Positions 25,807 through 33,368 of a stretch of 33,368 nt of DNA are shown one piece after another; position 1 is the stretch's first letter, and the number at the start of each line of letters is the position of its first letter. Position numbers and translations under genes: made by a program. Below the pieces are notes generated by a model. It did no database searches. It was given only the letters and a program-made list of their open reading frames with translations, and was not told the origin of the DNA. Location: positions 1-33,368 of the forward strand of contig CAZUVM010000162.1 in assembly GCA_964623885.1 (NCBI GenBank), in the 5' to 3' direction. Source of the stretch: CAZUVM01 sp964623885. GTDB taxonomy: Bacteria; Verrucomicrobiota; Verrucomicrobiia; Limisphaerales; UBA8199.

Positions 25807-26756
25807 GCCGTCGCGCGATTCGCAGGGCCGGACATGACTGCGCATCCACACGTAGCGCGGGCGTCCTCGCCTGCGGGTTTTGCCAGCGTCTCGCTGGCGG
25901 CCACGGAATTATGGATGGCGCTGGAATTCGTAGGTCGCCAGCCACAGATCCACGAACCCGCCATAAAATCTCAAATTCCGCTTTCACGCTGCTCGAAATC
26001 GTCATCAGCTCCGCAATCATGGCTCTGATTCTGATCAGCGCATACGCCTGCTTCCACGCCGCCATTTCAAGTCGAAAACTCATCGAGCCACGCCTTGAGG
26101 TCCTCCAAAACGCCCGGGTCGCCATGGCCCTGATCAGCGCCGATCTGCGCGCCGCATGTCCCCTCTCCAGCGACTTGGATTTTCTAGGCATGCACCGCGA
26201 CCTCGGTGGCGTGGAAGCCGATAACCTCGATTTTGGCACTCACAACTACACCCCGCGGCGTCTGAACGAAGGTGATTTCTGCCAGGTCAGCTATTATCTG
26301 AATCGCGAGCCGGAATCCGGCCAGTACGTGCTCATGCGCCGGCGCAACCCGCGGCTTTCTCCCGACCCGCTTTCCGGCGGTAGCCGAGAAGAGATTGCCC
26401 GAGGGTTGGCCGGGCTTCGGTTTGAGTATTATGACGGGCTGGATTGGTATGATAGCTGGGGCGATGTCGAAGGCCACGGCAAAGCCGAAACTTCCAATCG
26501 GTTGCGCTCAAATCTTTCCGGGTTGCCCGATGCCGTACGGATTACCCTTTGGTTCGACTCAAACCCAAAGCCTTTGAACTCCACGCAAACTGATCAAACC
26601 AACAATGCGCCGCCACTGGTCTTCCAAACCGTCGCCCGGTTAAATCTAGCCGCTGCATCGGAAAAGGCAGGCTCCGGTTCGTCTTCGTCCGGCAACAACT
26701 CAGATAATTCCAACCAACCGCAGGCCGCGCAGCCAAATCCGGGAGGCAACCAATGA
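25803..26756 (+). CDS. gspJ: Minor pseudopilin GspJ-like with extended leader
   Basis: The protein has 317 residues from ATG 25803, which overlaps the gspI stop (ATGA). The mature N-terminus is FTLLEIVISSAIMALILISAY, with Glu at +5. The residue before the cleavage site is Ala (NSA/FTLLE) where Gly is usual. The leader would be 60 residues long because a dispersed hairpin repeat (25851-25898) lies inside it, read in frame as RSAGVLACGF. A second ATG at 25911 gives a normal 24-residue leader but has no upstream gene coupling. The body has RLEVLQNARVAMALISADLR and a WYDSWGD block typical of GspJ. The C-terminus is a Ser/Asn/Gln-rich tail. It overlaps gspK by ATGA. Confidence 0.83.
   Translation: MSRRAIRRAGHDCASTRSAGVLACGFCQRLAGGHGIMDGAGIRRSPATDPRTRHKISNSAFTLLEIVISSAIMALILISAYACFHAAISSRKLIEPRLEVLQNARVAMALISADLRAACPLSSDLDFLGMHRDLGGVEADNLDFGTHNYTPRRLNEGDFCQVSYYLNREPESGQYVLMRRRNPRLSPDPLSGGSREEIARGLAGLRFEYYDGLDWYDSWGDVEGHGKAETSNRLRSNLSGLPDAVRITLWFDSNPKPLNSTQTDQTNNAPPLVFQTVARLNLAAASEKAGSGSSSSGNNSDNSNQPQAAQPNPGGNQ
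25851..25898. repeat. CGTAGCGC hairpin repeat inside the gspJ leader
   Basis: The first hairpin (25851-25875) begins CGTAGCGCG, has a 7-bp stem with one G-T pair (25857-25863 with 25868-25874) and a TCCT loop. A second perfect hairpin, GCCAGCG-TCT-CGCTGGC, follows at 25882-25898. The pair lies in frame within the leader coding region of gspJ. The first unit matches, over 25 nt without gaps, the copies at 15707 and 31557. Confidence 0.75.
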
Positions 26757-28141
26757 GCTCGCGCAATGCTTCCGTTCTGGTCGGCCTGCTTTGGTGCCTG
26801 GTGCTCTTATCCCTGATCGTAATTGGCGTGCTGCATACGTCACGCATCGATCTCATGGTCGTAAAGAACTATGGCGACCGCATCCAGGCTCATTACCTGG
26901 CCGTCGCCGGCATTGAAAAAGCCAAGGCGCTCCTGTACCAGGACGCCCGCGAGCGTAGCCGCAGCGGCCAAAACCATACGGGCGCGGTTTACGATGCTCC
27001 GGAAAACTTCCGCGAAATCTCCCTGGGCCGCGGCCAGTTTAGCGTCCTCCATCGCGGACGCGCCGATGAAAACGGCGACCTGCTTTTTGGCGTCAGCGAC
27101 GAGGAAAGCCGCCTCAATGTGAATTACACCTCGGTCGAAGAACTTACGCGACTGGAAGATATGACACCAGACATCGCGGCTGCGATTATTGACTGGCGTG
27201 ATGAGGATAACGTGGTCACTCCCGGTGGCGCCGAGGCGGACTATTATCTCTCGCTCCAACCTCCTTACGTTCCGCGTAATGGCCCCCTGCAAACCATCAG
27301 AGAGCTTCTCATGGTGCGAGGCGTTACGCCACAACTGCTGTTCGGCGCCGATCGCCATCAAAATGGTTTACTTGAACCCGCCGCCGATTCCGCAGCTTCT
27401 AAAAGCCTCGATACCTCCGACACCGGCTGGGCTGGTTTGATGACCGTCGACTCCTCAGTTGCCAATCTGGATGCCGCCGGGCAGGAACGCATCAACGTTC
27501 AAACCGCCGACGAACGCACCTTAACCGGCGTGCGCGGTATCACTACCGATATTGCCCGCGCCATCGTTGCTTATCGTGGGCAAAACCGTTTCAACACCGT
27601 AGCCGACCTGCTGGACGTGACGGCCGCGCAAAGCCAAAACCGGCCTGGCGCAGTTTCTGTCGGCACCGCGAATACTCCGGACCAAACGGGCAATCCGCAA
27701 GGCCAGCCAACCCAAAACCAACCGGTTTCGAATCCCTCGGGGCCGAAAGTTATCAGCGCCGACCTGCTGATGGACATTGCCGATCAATTGACGACCCAAA
27801 CCGGCTCAGCCAACGTGGCCGGCCTCATCAACATCAACACTGCGTCACTTGAGGTGCTCCAATGCCTGCCCGGCATGACCCGCGAACTGGCTCAGGCCAT
27901 CACCTCCTTCCGCCATTCCAATGGCTTTTTCGCCAACATTGCCTGGCTGCTCAAAGTTTCGGGCATCACGCAGGACATCTTCAAGCAAGTTGCCCCGCGC
28001 GTTTGCGTCAGATCGGAAACATTCCGGATTCTGAGCGAAGGCCGCGTCGGCTCCAGTGGCGCGCGCCAGCGCATCCAGGAAATTGTGCATGTCGGATTGT
28101 ACGATCTCGATACGCTTTCTTATCGGGAGGATGATTTATGA
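26753..28141 (+). CDS. gspK: Pseudopilus tip protein GspK-like
   Basis: The 462-residue protein starts with a short leader and membrane helix (SVLVGLLWCLVLLSLIVIG). It lacks Glu5, as is normal for GspK. ESRLNVNYTSVEELTRL (near residue 118) followed by IAAAIIDWRDEDN is the T2SSK helix-hairpin-helix core. Two ComEA-like helix-hairpin-helix segments follow: one from INVQTADERTL (residue 247) and one from ININTASLEVL (residue 359). They are separated by an Asn/Gln/Pro-rich linker. Canonical GspK caps the pseudopilus tip with I and J. The extra motifs make this copy longer than usual. ATGA overlaps join it to gspJ and to gspL. Confidence 0.88.
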   Translation: MSSRNASVLVGLLWCLVLLSLIVIGVLHTSRIDLMVVKNYGDRIQAHYLAVAGIEKAKALLYQDARERSRSGQNHTGAVYDAPENFREISLGRGQFSVLHRGRADENGDLLFGVSDEESRLNVNYTSVEELTRLEDMTPDIAAAIIDWRDEDNVVTPGGAEADYYLSLQPPYVPRNGPLQTIRELLMVRGVTPQLLFGADRHQNGLLEPAADSAASKSLDTSDTGWAGLMTVDSSVANLDAAGQERINVQTADERTLTGVRGITTDIARAIVAYRGQNRFNTVADLLDVTAAQSQNRPGAVSVGTANTPDQTGNPQGQPTQNQPVSNPSGPKVISADLLMDIADQLTTQTGSANVAGLININTASLEVLQCLPGMTRELAQAITSFRHSNGFFANIAWLLKVSGITQDIFKQVAPRVCVRSETFRILSEGRVGSSGARQRIQEIVHVGLYDLDTLSYREDDL

Positions 28142-29901
28142 ATGGTTTCGCCCTGTTCAATGGCACATCCTCTTATCTGGAGATCCGGCAGCGCGCGCTC
28201 GAGGTGCTTGACGGTGAGCGCGGCCTGGAATTGCCGTTGGAGCGAGCGGCCGGCGGGCGGTTGACTGACGCCTGTAAGCAAAACCTGGTCGCAAAACTAC
28301 AGGACTTCTTCAAGCGTCCTCCCTGGCAGGCGCGGCCACGAGTTCATTGCGCCATCGGCGCGCGCGGCGTATCTCTGCGACGGTTGACGATTCCGGTAAC
28401 TACGCGTGAAAACCTCGAACGCGTCCTGCTGCTCCAGGTCGAAGCAGAGTTTCCAGTCCCGCCCGATGAGCTTGCTTGGGGCTATCGCCTGCTAGCCTCC
28501 AACGGGAAAAACGGTTCCGCCACTGACAAACAGGATGTGCTGATCGCTGCAATTAGGAAAGAGGCTGTCCAGGAATATGCCGACCTGCTGGCCAAATGCG
28601 GCGTCACGCCCGTTTTCACCCTCGCAGCGCTCGCTCGCAGCCGCCTCTGCCCTCAGCCACCTACGGCCTACGCCATTCTGGATATAGGTCGCAACAATTC
28701 CGAGGTTGTGTTCTTCGACAATGACGTTCCCTCAGCCTTGAGGATTCTGCCGTGGGGCGGAGACACGATCACGCGCGCCCTGGCGGAGCGCCTGAACCTT
28801 GCCGCGAGCGAAGCTGAGGCTTTCAAGCTCAAGCTGGAAAGCGCCCCGCGTCCCAACGGCGAAATCGGTCCCAAAATCGAAAGTGCCCTTGAATCGGCCC
28901 TGGACGCGCTGGCCGCGGCCTTAAACGGAAGCCACGTAGGTCGCAAAATCTATCTAACCGGGAAAAGCATCCGGCAGAAAGATCTTGCGGCACGATTGGC
29001 CCGCCGCCTCGGACCGGGCGCCGAATGCCACCCGGTTGAAGTGACTGGAGGGGCTGGCCGCACGGCGGCGGTCCTCGGTTTGCGGCAACTGAATTTTAAA
29101 GGCGAGGCTCCGTTCATTCTCGAAGCGAAAGCGACTCACGCCCGCGATGTTGCTGCTCGCCCGATCCCCTGGAAATGGGCGGGTGTCAGTGCGGCCCTCG
29201 CGTTGGCGCTTGTGTTGTTGCCTTACGGCGAAGCCTTTTTCCTGAGAGGCCATCTGATGCACAAGTTAAGCGTGCTGAAACGCGACACCGCTCGCCTGGC
29301 AACCATCGATCAGGAATTGAATTTTCTGGAATACGTAAAGCAAGGCCAGCCGCCCTATCTGGATACGTTGTTCCTGTTCGCCAAGGCTTCGCCGCCCGGC
29401 GCCCGGTTGGATTCGCTCACAATGAACCGCAAAGGGGAGCTCTCGTGGCGAGCCACGCTGAAGGACTCGCAACAAGTCGCTGATTTCCGTTCGAAACTGA
29501 TCGACTCAGGCATGTTCGCCAACGTCACCGTTGAAGAGCAGGGGCCTGCAACCGATCGTCAAAAACTCGCGGTCCGCATGAGCGCGCAATGGCGGGCGCT
29601 GTCCCCGCGCCAAATGCTGGCGCTCGGTCCTACTCCGGAAGAAATCGAAAGAGCCCGCACCAACGTCCACCAGCTGGTATTTGGCGCGCCTCCGATGTTT
29701 CCAGGCGGCTTCCCCGGCGGCGCTATGCCTGGACCGCCCCCAGGTGCGGCAATGCTCTCGCGCCGTGCGGTGCGGCCGATGCCGGTGCCTGGCTCCGGCG
29801 GGCCTGCGATCCAGATGGCCCCTGGCACTCCGGTGCCGGTACCTCCCGGCGGCCCGAATCCAGCGCCAATGCCCGTACCTCCGGAAGGGGTGAACCCGTG
29901 A
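28138..29901 (+). CDS. gspL: GspL/PilM-like assembly platform protein
   Basis: The 587-residue protein has a cytoplasmic actin-like PilM/GspL domain (about 60-320, with LDIGRNNSEVVFFDND and LPWGGDTITRAL). A membrane helix follows at about 343-365, then a PilN-like periplasmic part (about 365-500). The last 75 residues are a Pro/Gly/Met-rich tail (PGTPVPVPPGGPNP) with no domain. In known systems this protein recruits GspE to the membrane and pairs with GspM. It overlaps gspK by ATGA and precedes the GspM-like gene by 7 nt. Confidence 0.8.
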   Translation: MNGFALFNGTSSYLEIRQRALEVLDGERGLELPLERAAGGRLTDACKQNLVAKLQDFFKRPPWQARPRVHCAIGARGVSLRRLTIPVTTRENLERVLLLQVEAEFPVPPDELAWGYRLLASNGKNGSATDKQDVLIAAIRKEAVQEYADLLAKCGVTPVFTLAALARSRLCPQPPTAYAILDIGRNNSEVVFFDNDVPSALRILPWGGDTITRALAERLNLAASEAEAFKLKLESAPRPNGEIGPKIESALESALDALAAALNGSHVGRKIYLTGKSIRQKDLAARLARRLGPGAECHPVEVTGGAGRTAAVLGLRQLNFKGEAPFILEAKATHARDVAARPIPWKWAGVSAALALALVLLPYGEAFFLRGHLMHKLSVLKRDTARLATIDQELNFLEYVKQGQPPYLDTLFLFAKASPPGARLDSLTMNRKGELSWRATLKDSQQVADFRSKLIDSGMFANVTVEEQGPATDRQKLAVRMSAQWRALSPRQMLALGPTPEEIERARTNVHQLVFGAPPMFPGGFPGGAMPGPPPGAAMLSRRAVRPMPVPGSGGPAIQMAPGTPVPVPPGGPNPAPMPVPPEGVNP

Positions 29902-29908
29902 AGCTCTC

Positions 29909-30469
29909 ATGCGCGCTCTAACTGAACACGAAAAGAAAACCGTCCGCTTCGGTGGCATCGGCATCGCCATCTATCTTGTGTTGTTCGGCGGCTATCAGGC
30001 TTGGAAAATCGGGGAGGCCCGGCGCGCCGAATATCAGAAACTCGTGCGCGAAGCCACCAACCTGAAACTACAGGTCGAAGCGTACAAAACAAAGGGCCTG
30101 CACGCTCAAAAACTCATCGACGAGTTCCAGATGGACCCGATGGCGCTTTCGCCGACCACCATCGTTGCCCGCGCCAGCGCCGCGATCCAGATGACCGCCA
30201 AAACCGGTGGCCTGGCCGTCACCGCGGTTCGCGAAACGCCTTCGCGGGCCAAAGGCAAAGAATTAGCTTCGATGCAACTGGAAGCGATGGGTCCGCCGCC
30301 CGCGGTGACCGCTTTTCTTTATCGTCTCCAAACCGTGGGTTTCCCGGTCTTGATCGATTCAGCACAAATGACTGCCGAACAATCGCGACCAGGGCAGGTG
30401 AAGTTGAACCTGACTTTGCTTATTCTCGATTTCGAGCAGTGGAAGAAGGAGGCCAGTCCGCATGCGTGA
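29909..30469 (+). CDS. GspM/PilO-like assembly platform protein
   Basis: The 186-residue protein has a short cytoplasmic N-terminus, one membrane helix (about 14-30, GGIGIAIYLVLFGGYQAW), a coiled-coil-like stretch (about 35-70) and a ferredoxin-like periplasmic domain containing LEAMGPPPAVTAFLYRL. This layout fits GspM/PilO, the partner of GspL. The assignment rests on topology and operon position more than on sequence motifs. It overlaps the next gene by 8 nt. Confidence 0.72.
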   Translation: MRALTEHEKKTVRFGGIGIAIYLVLFGGYQAWKIGEARRAEYQKLVREATNLKLQVEAYKTKGLHAQKLIDEFQMDPMALSPTTIVARASAAIQMTAKTGGLAVTAVRETPSRAKGKELASMQLEAMGPPPAVTAFLYRLQTVGFPVLIDSAQMTAEQSRPGQVKLNLTLLILDFEQWKKEASPHA

Positions 30470-31385
30470 ACGCTCCGAACAAGCGCTCCGAATTCTGTGC
30501 CTGGTTTTGGGAGGACTGTTGGCTCTGCAATTATCCCTCAGAGTGATTCGCCGCGATCCGCTCGCCAATCTCCAAATCCCTCAACTCCCGGCTTTGACCA
30601 ATGCGCCTGAGCCGCAGCCGTCGCAATCGCCCGGGAAGGGGACTAATCTCGCTTCGCTGCACGCGGCTTCAAAATCAGGTACGAATGTTGTTTCGGATTC
30701 CGCGACTAATTCTTCGGCGGCACATGCGGAATTGAAAGGTAAAACGAACACCACGCGCCTGGTATCAGTTTCGGGCTCTACCAACGGCGGTGGCACTGGC
30801 ACTGGATCGGTCTCGCGTGTCGCGGAGACAGTTCCCGAATCGACGCCGATTTCCGGCCGTGGTTCGAACCTAATCTCGGCTGGCCAACCAACGAACACCA
30901 TCAAAGCATCCTCGAACCTTGTTGCCCGCCTGCGGCCCGGCACCACGAATATCAGTAGTCCCGGCACAAATTTAACGACAAAACCCGAACCCGGCAGTGG
31001 AACAAACCTGACAGCCCGTTCGGGGCCGCCCATGCCTGGCATGGGTCCGGCTGGTCCATTCGGGCCTGGAAACAAGCCGAAGGATCTGCCGCCCCCCATT
31101 CAGGCGCGCGTGGATCGCGTGGTCGAGAGCGAGTTGCTCGGTCCGGTGATGCACCCTCTTCCAATGGCGTTGCTCGGCATTGCTGGCGATGTCGCGTTCC
31201 TCCGTTCCGCCAGCGGCCAGACCGGCTTGGTGAAAGAAGGCGATAAAGTGGGCGAGCTGAAATTACTCAAAATCGGCCTGAATCGGGTGTTGGTCGAGCA
31301 GGACGGCAAAAAAGAAGAATTAACGGTTTTTTCCGGCTACGGCAGCGAATCTCTTCTACCAAAAACGCAGGATAATTCCAAATGA
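30462..31385 (+). CDS. GspC/PilP-like inner-membrane protein with repetitive linker
   Basis: The 307-residue protein has a membrane helix near the N-terminus (about 10-26), then a 190-residue linker dominated by Thr, Asn, Ser, Gly and Pro. A compact C-terminal domain (about 225-300) contains LLGIAGDVAFLRSASGQTG and GDKVGELKLLKIGLNRVLVE. That domain resembles the homology region of GspC/PilP, which docks onto the N-terminal domains of the secretin; there is no PDZ domain. The linker contains about eleven copies of a [TS]N dipeptide, often as GTN[LV]. It lies just before gspD, so a coupling role between platform and secretin is likely. Confidence 0.65.
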   Translation: MRERSEQALRILCLVLGGLLALQLSLRVIRRDPLANLQIPQLPALTNAPEPQPSQSPGKGTNLASLHAASKSGTNVVSDSATNSSAAHAELKGKTNTTRLVSVSGSTNGGGTGTGSVSRVAETVPESTPISGRGSNLISAGQPTNTIKASSNLVARLRPGTTNISSPGTNLTTKPEPGSGTNLTARSGPPMPGMGPAGPFGPGNKPKDLPPPIQARVDRVVESELLGPVMHPLPMALLGIAGDVAFLRSASGQTGLVKEGDKVGELKLLKIGLNRVLVEQDGKKEELTVFSGYGSESLLPKTQDNSK

Positions 31386-31475
31386 ACCTATGAATCTTTT
31401 AGCAGAGAATTCCCGTGCGCGCGATCGCGCTCTGGAAGTAGCGCAAGCCTTGGTGGCCGTCCGCCCGGACCCTGC

Positions 31476-31557
31476 TGTATCGCCGACTTCCGCGTCGGCT
31501 AGGGTTGGGTCACAACGTCTGCTTCAAACGTTCGCAGGCTGGGAAGCCTGCGCTACG
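31476..31557. repeat. Inverted doublet of CGTAGCGC-type hairpins upstream of gspD
   Basis: The plus-strand copy at 31476-31500 (variant GTATCGCC start, stem GCCGAC/GTCGGC) and the minus-strand copy at 31557-31533 (CGTAGCGCAGG start, perfect 8-bp stem CGCAGGCT/AGCCTGCG) face each other across 32 nt. The second copy ends 6 nt before the chosen gspD start. The region is open in the gspD frame back to an ATG at 31390. Confidence 0.8.
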
Positions 31558-31563
31558 CGAAAT

Positions 31564-33368
31564 ATGAGGGTTAGCGCGTGCGTCCTCTTTCTGGCGTTGC
31601 TCGCTATATTCCTCAGTCCGCTAGCGCTCTCGCAGGACACGAACTCCGCCACGCCTGAGGCTCAGGTTACCAACGCGCCCGCTCAGACTGCTGAGGCTGC
31701 AACGAACGCTACGAATTCGCCGGCGCCAGCGTCTTCGAACACCAATGCCGCCTCAACCAAAACCGACGCACCGTCTAAATCCAGCAGCACCAACGAAATT
31801 CAACTCAGTTTTCAAGGCGCTAACATCGATATGGTCGCCCAATGGCTTGCCCAGACCACCGGCAAGAGCGTCATCAAACATCCCCAGGTGCAGTGCCAAC
31901 TCACGATCATGAGCTCGAAAAAGATTACTCATCGCGAAGCCATTGATCTGGTCTATCGCGCACTGTCTCTCGAAGGGTTCAGCGCCATCGAGTCTGCCAG
32001 CTCCATTCTCATTGTCCCGGAAGGCAAAGAGCCTAAAATGAACCCGGAACTGGTTGATGCCTCGCGGACCGACATTCCCGAAGGCCGGCAACGCTTGGTC
32101 AAGCTCTTCCCTCTGGCCAATGTCCAGGCTGCCGATCTGCGTGAAAAACTTCGCGGCGTTCTTTCCGACAAGGGAACTATCGATATCGACGATCGCGCTA
32201 ATCAGCTCATCGTATCGGATTACAACGACAACCTTCGCCTGCTGGCCGAATTGATTAAAGACTTCGACGTCCCGGCTTCTGGGCTCACGATCCAGATCTT
32301 CAACCTGAAGCATGTGGATGCGGAAGAGTTGGGCAGCCTGCTAAGCTTGATCCTTAATGCGCAAGCGGCCCCGGCTGGTTCCTCGAGCCGCTCCTCCAGT
32401 TCCAGCCGCAATTCCGGAATGCCCATGGGGGTTTCCTTTCCGGGTGGCGGGCCTTCCACCTCTGATTCAGGCGGCAGCAGTCCGCCGCCTTCCAGCAGCG
32501 GTTCCCAAAACCAGCAGCAGCAAGTCCGTATTTGGCCTGATCGCACTGCCAACCGGCTCATCGTTTCCGCACCCAAATCGCGCATGACCGAAGTTGAGCG
32601 GCTTCTGCTCGTTTTAGATACGGACAAGCCTGAAGATGTCGCTGTCCGGGTCCTGCCTTTAAAGAACGTAAACGCGACGGACCTGGTCAGGGAAATCGGT
32701 CCGCTCTATCAGCATATGAGCGGCAAGTCTCCCAAAGAAACCATCGAAGTTGCCGCAAACGATCGTTCCAACTCGCTGATCATTCTGTCGAGTGAAGCGA
32801 ACTTCCGCGCGCTCGAAAAGCTGGTGGCCGGCCTCGATACCGAGGATGCCATGGAAAAAGTGATTCGCACTTTCCCGCTCAAAAACGCCGACGCCGAGGA
32901 CGTCGCCAAGCAACTGCAGGATCTCAACCGCGATCAGGACAGCAACTCCCGCTACCCGTATTACATCTTCATGAATTCCCGGAACACCCCTTCCAAGAAA
33001 TTGAGCGTCGTCTCGGATCGCCGCCGCAACAGCCTGATCGTCCAGGCCCCGCCGGCGCAGATGGAAAGCGTGGCTAAAATGATCGAGGAATTGGATGCGC
33101 CTGTCGCGGACGACAGCCTGGCACCCCGCATTTATCACCTCAAGTATGTCAGCGCGGTCGATTTGGAGGATGTGCTGAACGAGCTCTTTCTGAAGAAAAC
33201 GCAGCAGCGCAGTTATTGGGATTTCTTCAACGATGATAGCAACTCGACGACTGCCGATCGCGATGTTGGTCGGCTCTATGGCAAAGTCCGCATCACCAGC
33301 GAGCCTTACTCGAATTCGCTGATCATCACCTCGAATTCTAAAGAGAGTCTCGCGGTCCTGGAAGGTGT
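31564..33368 (+). CDS. gspD: Type II secretion secretin GspD, partial (runs off right edge)
   Basis: This outer-membrane channel protein has 601 residues visible. The start at 31564 (MRVSACVLFLALLAIFL) gives a proper Sec signal peptide. An in-frame ATG at 31390, 4 nt after the previous stop, would add 58 residues encoded by a hairpin repeat region and bury the signal. After a Thr/Asn/Ala-rich linker comes an N0-like domain (about 78-155, IQLSFQGANIDMVAQWLAQ). Then five secretin N-domain repeats follow, each ending in a NxLI[VI] strand: near residues 212, 330, 403, 489 and 584. Inserts rich in Ser/Gly/Pro lie in the second repeat. The beta-barrel secretin domain would lie beyond the window. 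Confidence 0.94.
   Translation, partial: MRVSACVLFLALLAIFLSPLALSQDTNSATPEAQVTNAPAQTAEAATNATNSPAPASSNTNAASTKTDAPSKSSSTNEIQLSFQGANIDMVAQWLAQTTGKSVIKHPQVQCQLTIMSSKKITHREAIDLVYRALSLEGFSAIESASSILIVPEGKEPKMNPELVDASRTDIPEGRQRLVKLFPLANVQAADLREKLRGVLSDKGTIDIDDRANQLIVSDYNDNLRLLAELIKDFDVPASGLTIQIFNLKHVDAEELGSLLSLILNAQAAPAGSSSRSSSSSRNSGMPMGVSFPGGGPSTSDSGGSSPPPSSSGSQNQQQQVRIWPDRTANRLIVSAPKSRMTEVERLLLVLDTDKPEDVAVRVLPLKNVNATDLVREIGPLYQHMSGKSPKETIEVAANDRSNSLIILSSEANFRALEKLVAGLDTEDAMEKVIRTFPLKNADAEDVAKQLQDLNRDQDSNSRYPYYIFMNSRNTPSKKLSVVSDRRRNSLIVQAPPAQMESVAKMIEELDAPVADDSLAPRIYHLKYVSAVDLEDVLNELFLKKTQQRSYWDFFNDDSNSTTADRDVGRLYGKVRITSEPYSNSLIITSNSKESLAVLEG

Noticed and set aside
1..33368. CRISPR arrays, tRNA or rRNA genes, transposases
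   Set aside because: No regularly spaced direct repeats, cloverleaf-like sequences, ribosomal RNA stretches or transposase motifs were seen by reading; short or degenerate tRNAs cannot be excluded without a covariance search.

Overview
The window looks like a chromosomal segment of a Gram-negative, heterotrophic bacterium, most likely of the Verrucomicrobiota (inferred). The pointers are a full type II secretion (T2SS) operon, several exported polysaccharide-associated and oxidoreductase-type proteins with Sec or Tat signals, a gingipain-type (C25) peptidase, and short dispersed hairpin repeats between and inside genes. No rRNA, tRNA, CRISPR array, phage or transposase gene was seen.

Layout. 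(1) 1-9107, mostly plus strand: a truncated PsiE-like ORF next to an inverted repeat; an exported six-hairpin glycosidase-like protein; three tandem CNNM/CBS (CorC/HlyC-type) membrane proteins; a secreted C25 cysteine peptidase overlapping a Tat-exported pectate-lyase-fold protein. (2) 9117-13297, minus strand: an MFS importer, an enolase-superfamily enzyme and a Gfo/Idh/MocA oxidoreductase broken by a frameshift, together resembling a sugar or sugar-acid catabolic cassette. (3) 13298-13617: non-coding stretch with perfect hairpins. (4) 13618-17643: CruF-like carotenoid protein with rpiB, divergent pdxH carrying an unusual insertion, a small exported fibronectin-III-like protein and a GNAT-like protein. 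(5) 17687-19907: long-chain polyprenyl diphosphate synthase, ECF sigma factor and a membrane protein that is probably its anti-sigma factor, all tightly coupled. (6) 20068-21276: CvpA-family membrane protein with a long C-terminal extension. (7) 21420 to the right edge: gspE-F-G-H-I-J-K-L-M-C-like-D, nearly all joined by ATGA overlaps or very short gaps. The secretin gspD runs off the window.

The T2SS operon would build a periplasm-spanning pseudopilus and outer-membrane secretin. The exported hydrolases in region 1 are plausible, but unproven, substrates.

The most unusual signal is a family of 25-nt hairpins beginning CGTAGCGC or a close variant. They occur as inverted doublets between pdxH and the FN3 gene and just before gspD, with a third copy inside the gspJ leader. 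The copies differ mainly at stem positions that change together, so base pairing is preserved. Two of the three loci lie in open frame at the 5' end of T2SS genes. Also notable are a secretin with at least five N-domain repeats before the window edge, the Gfo/Idh frameshift with a GTGA stop/start overlap, and the pdxH insertion.
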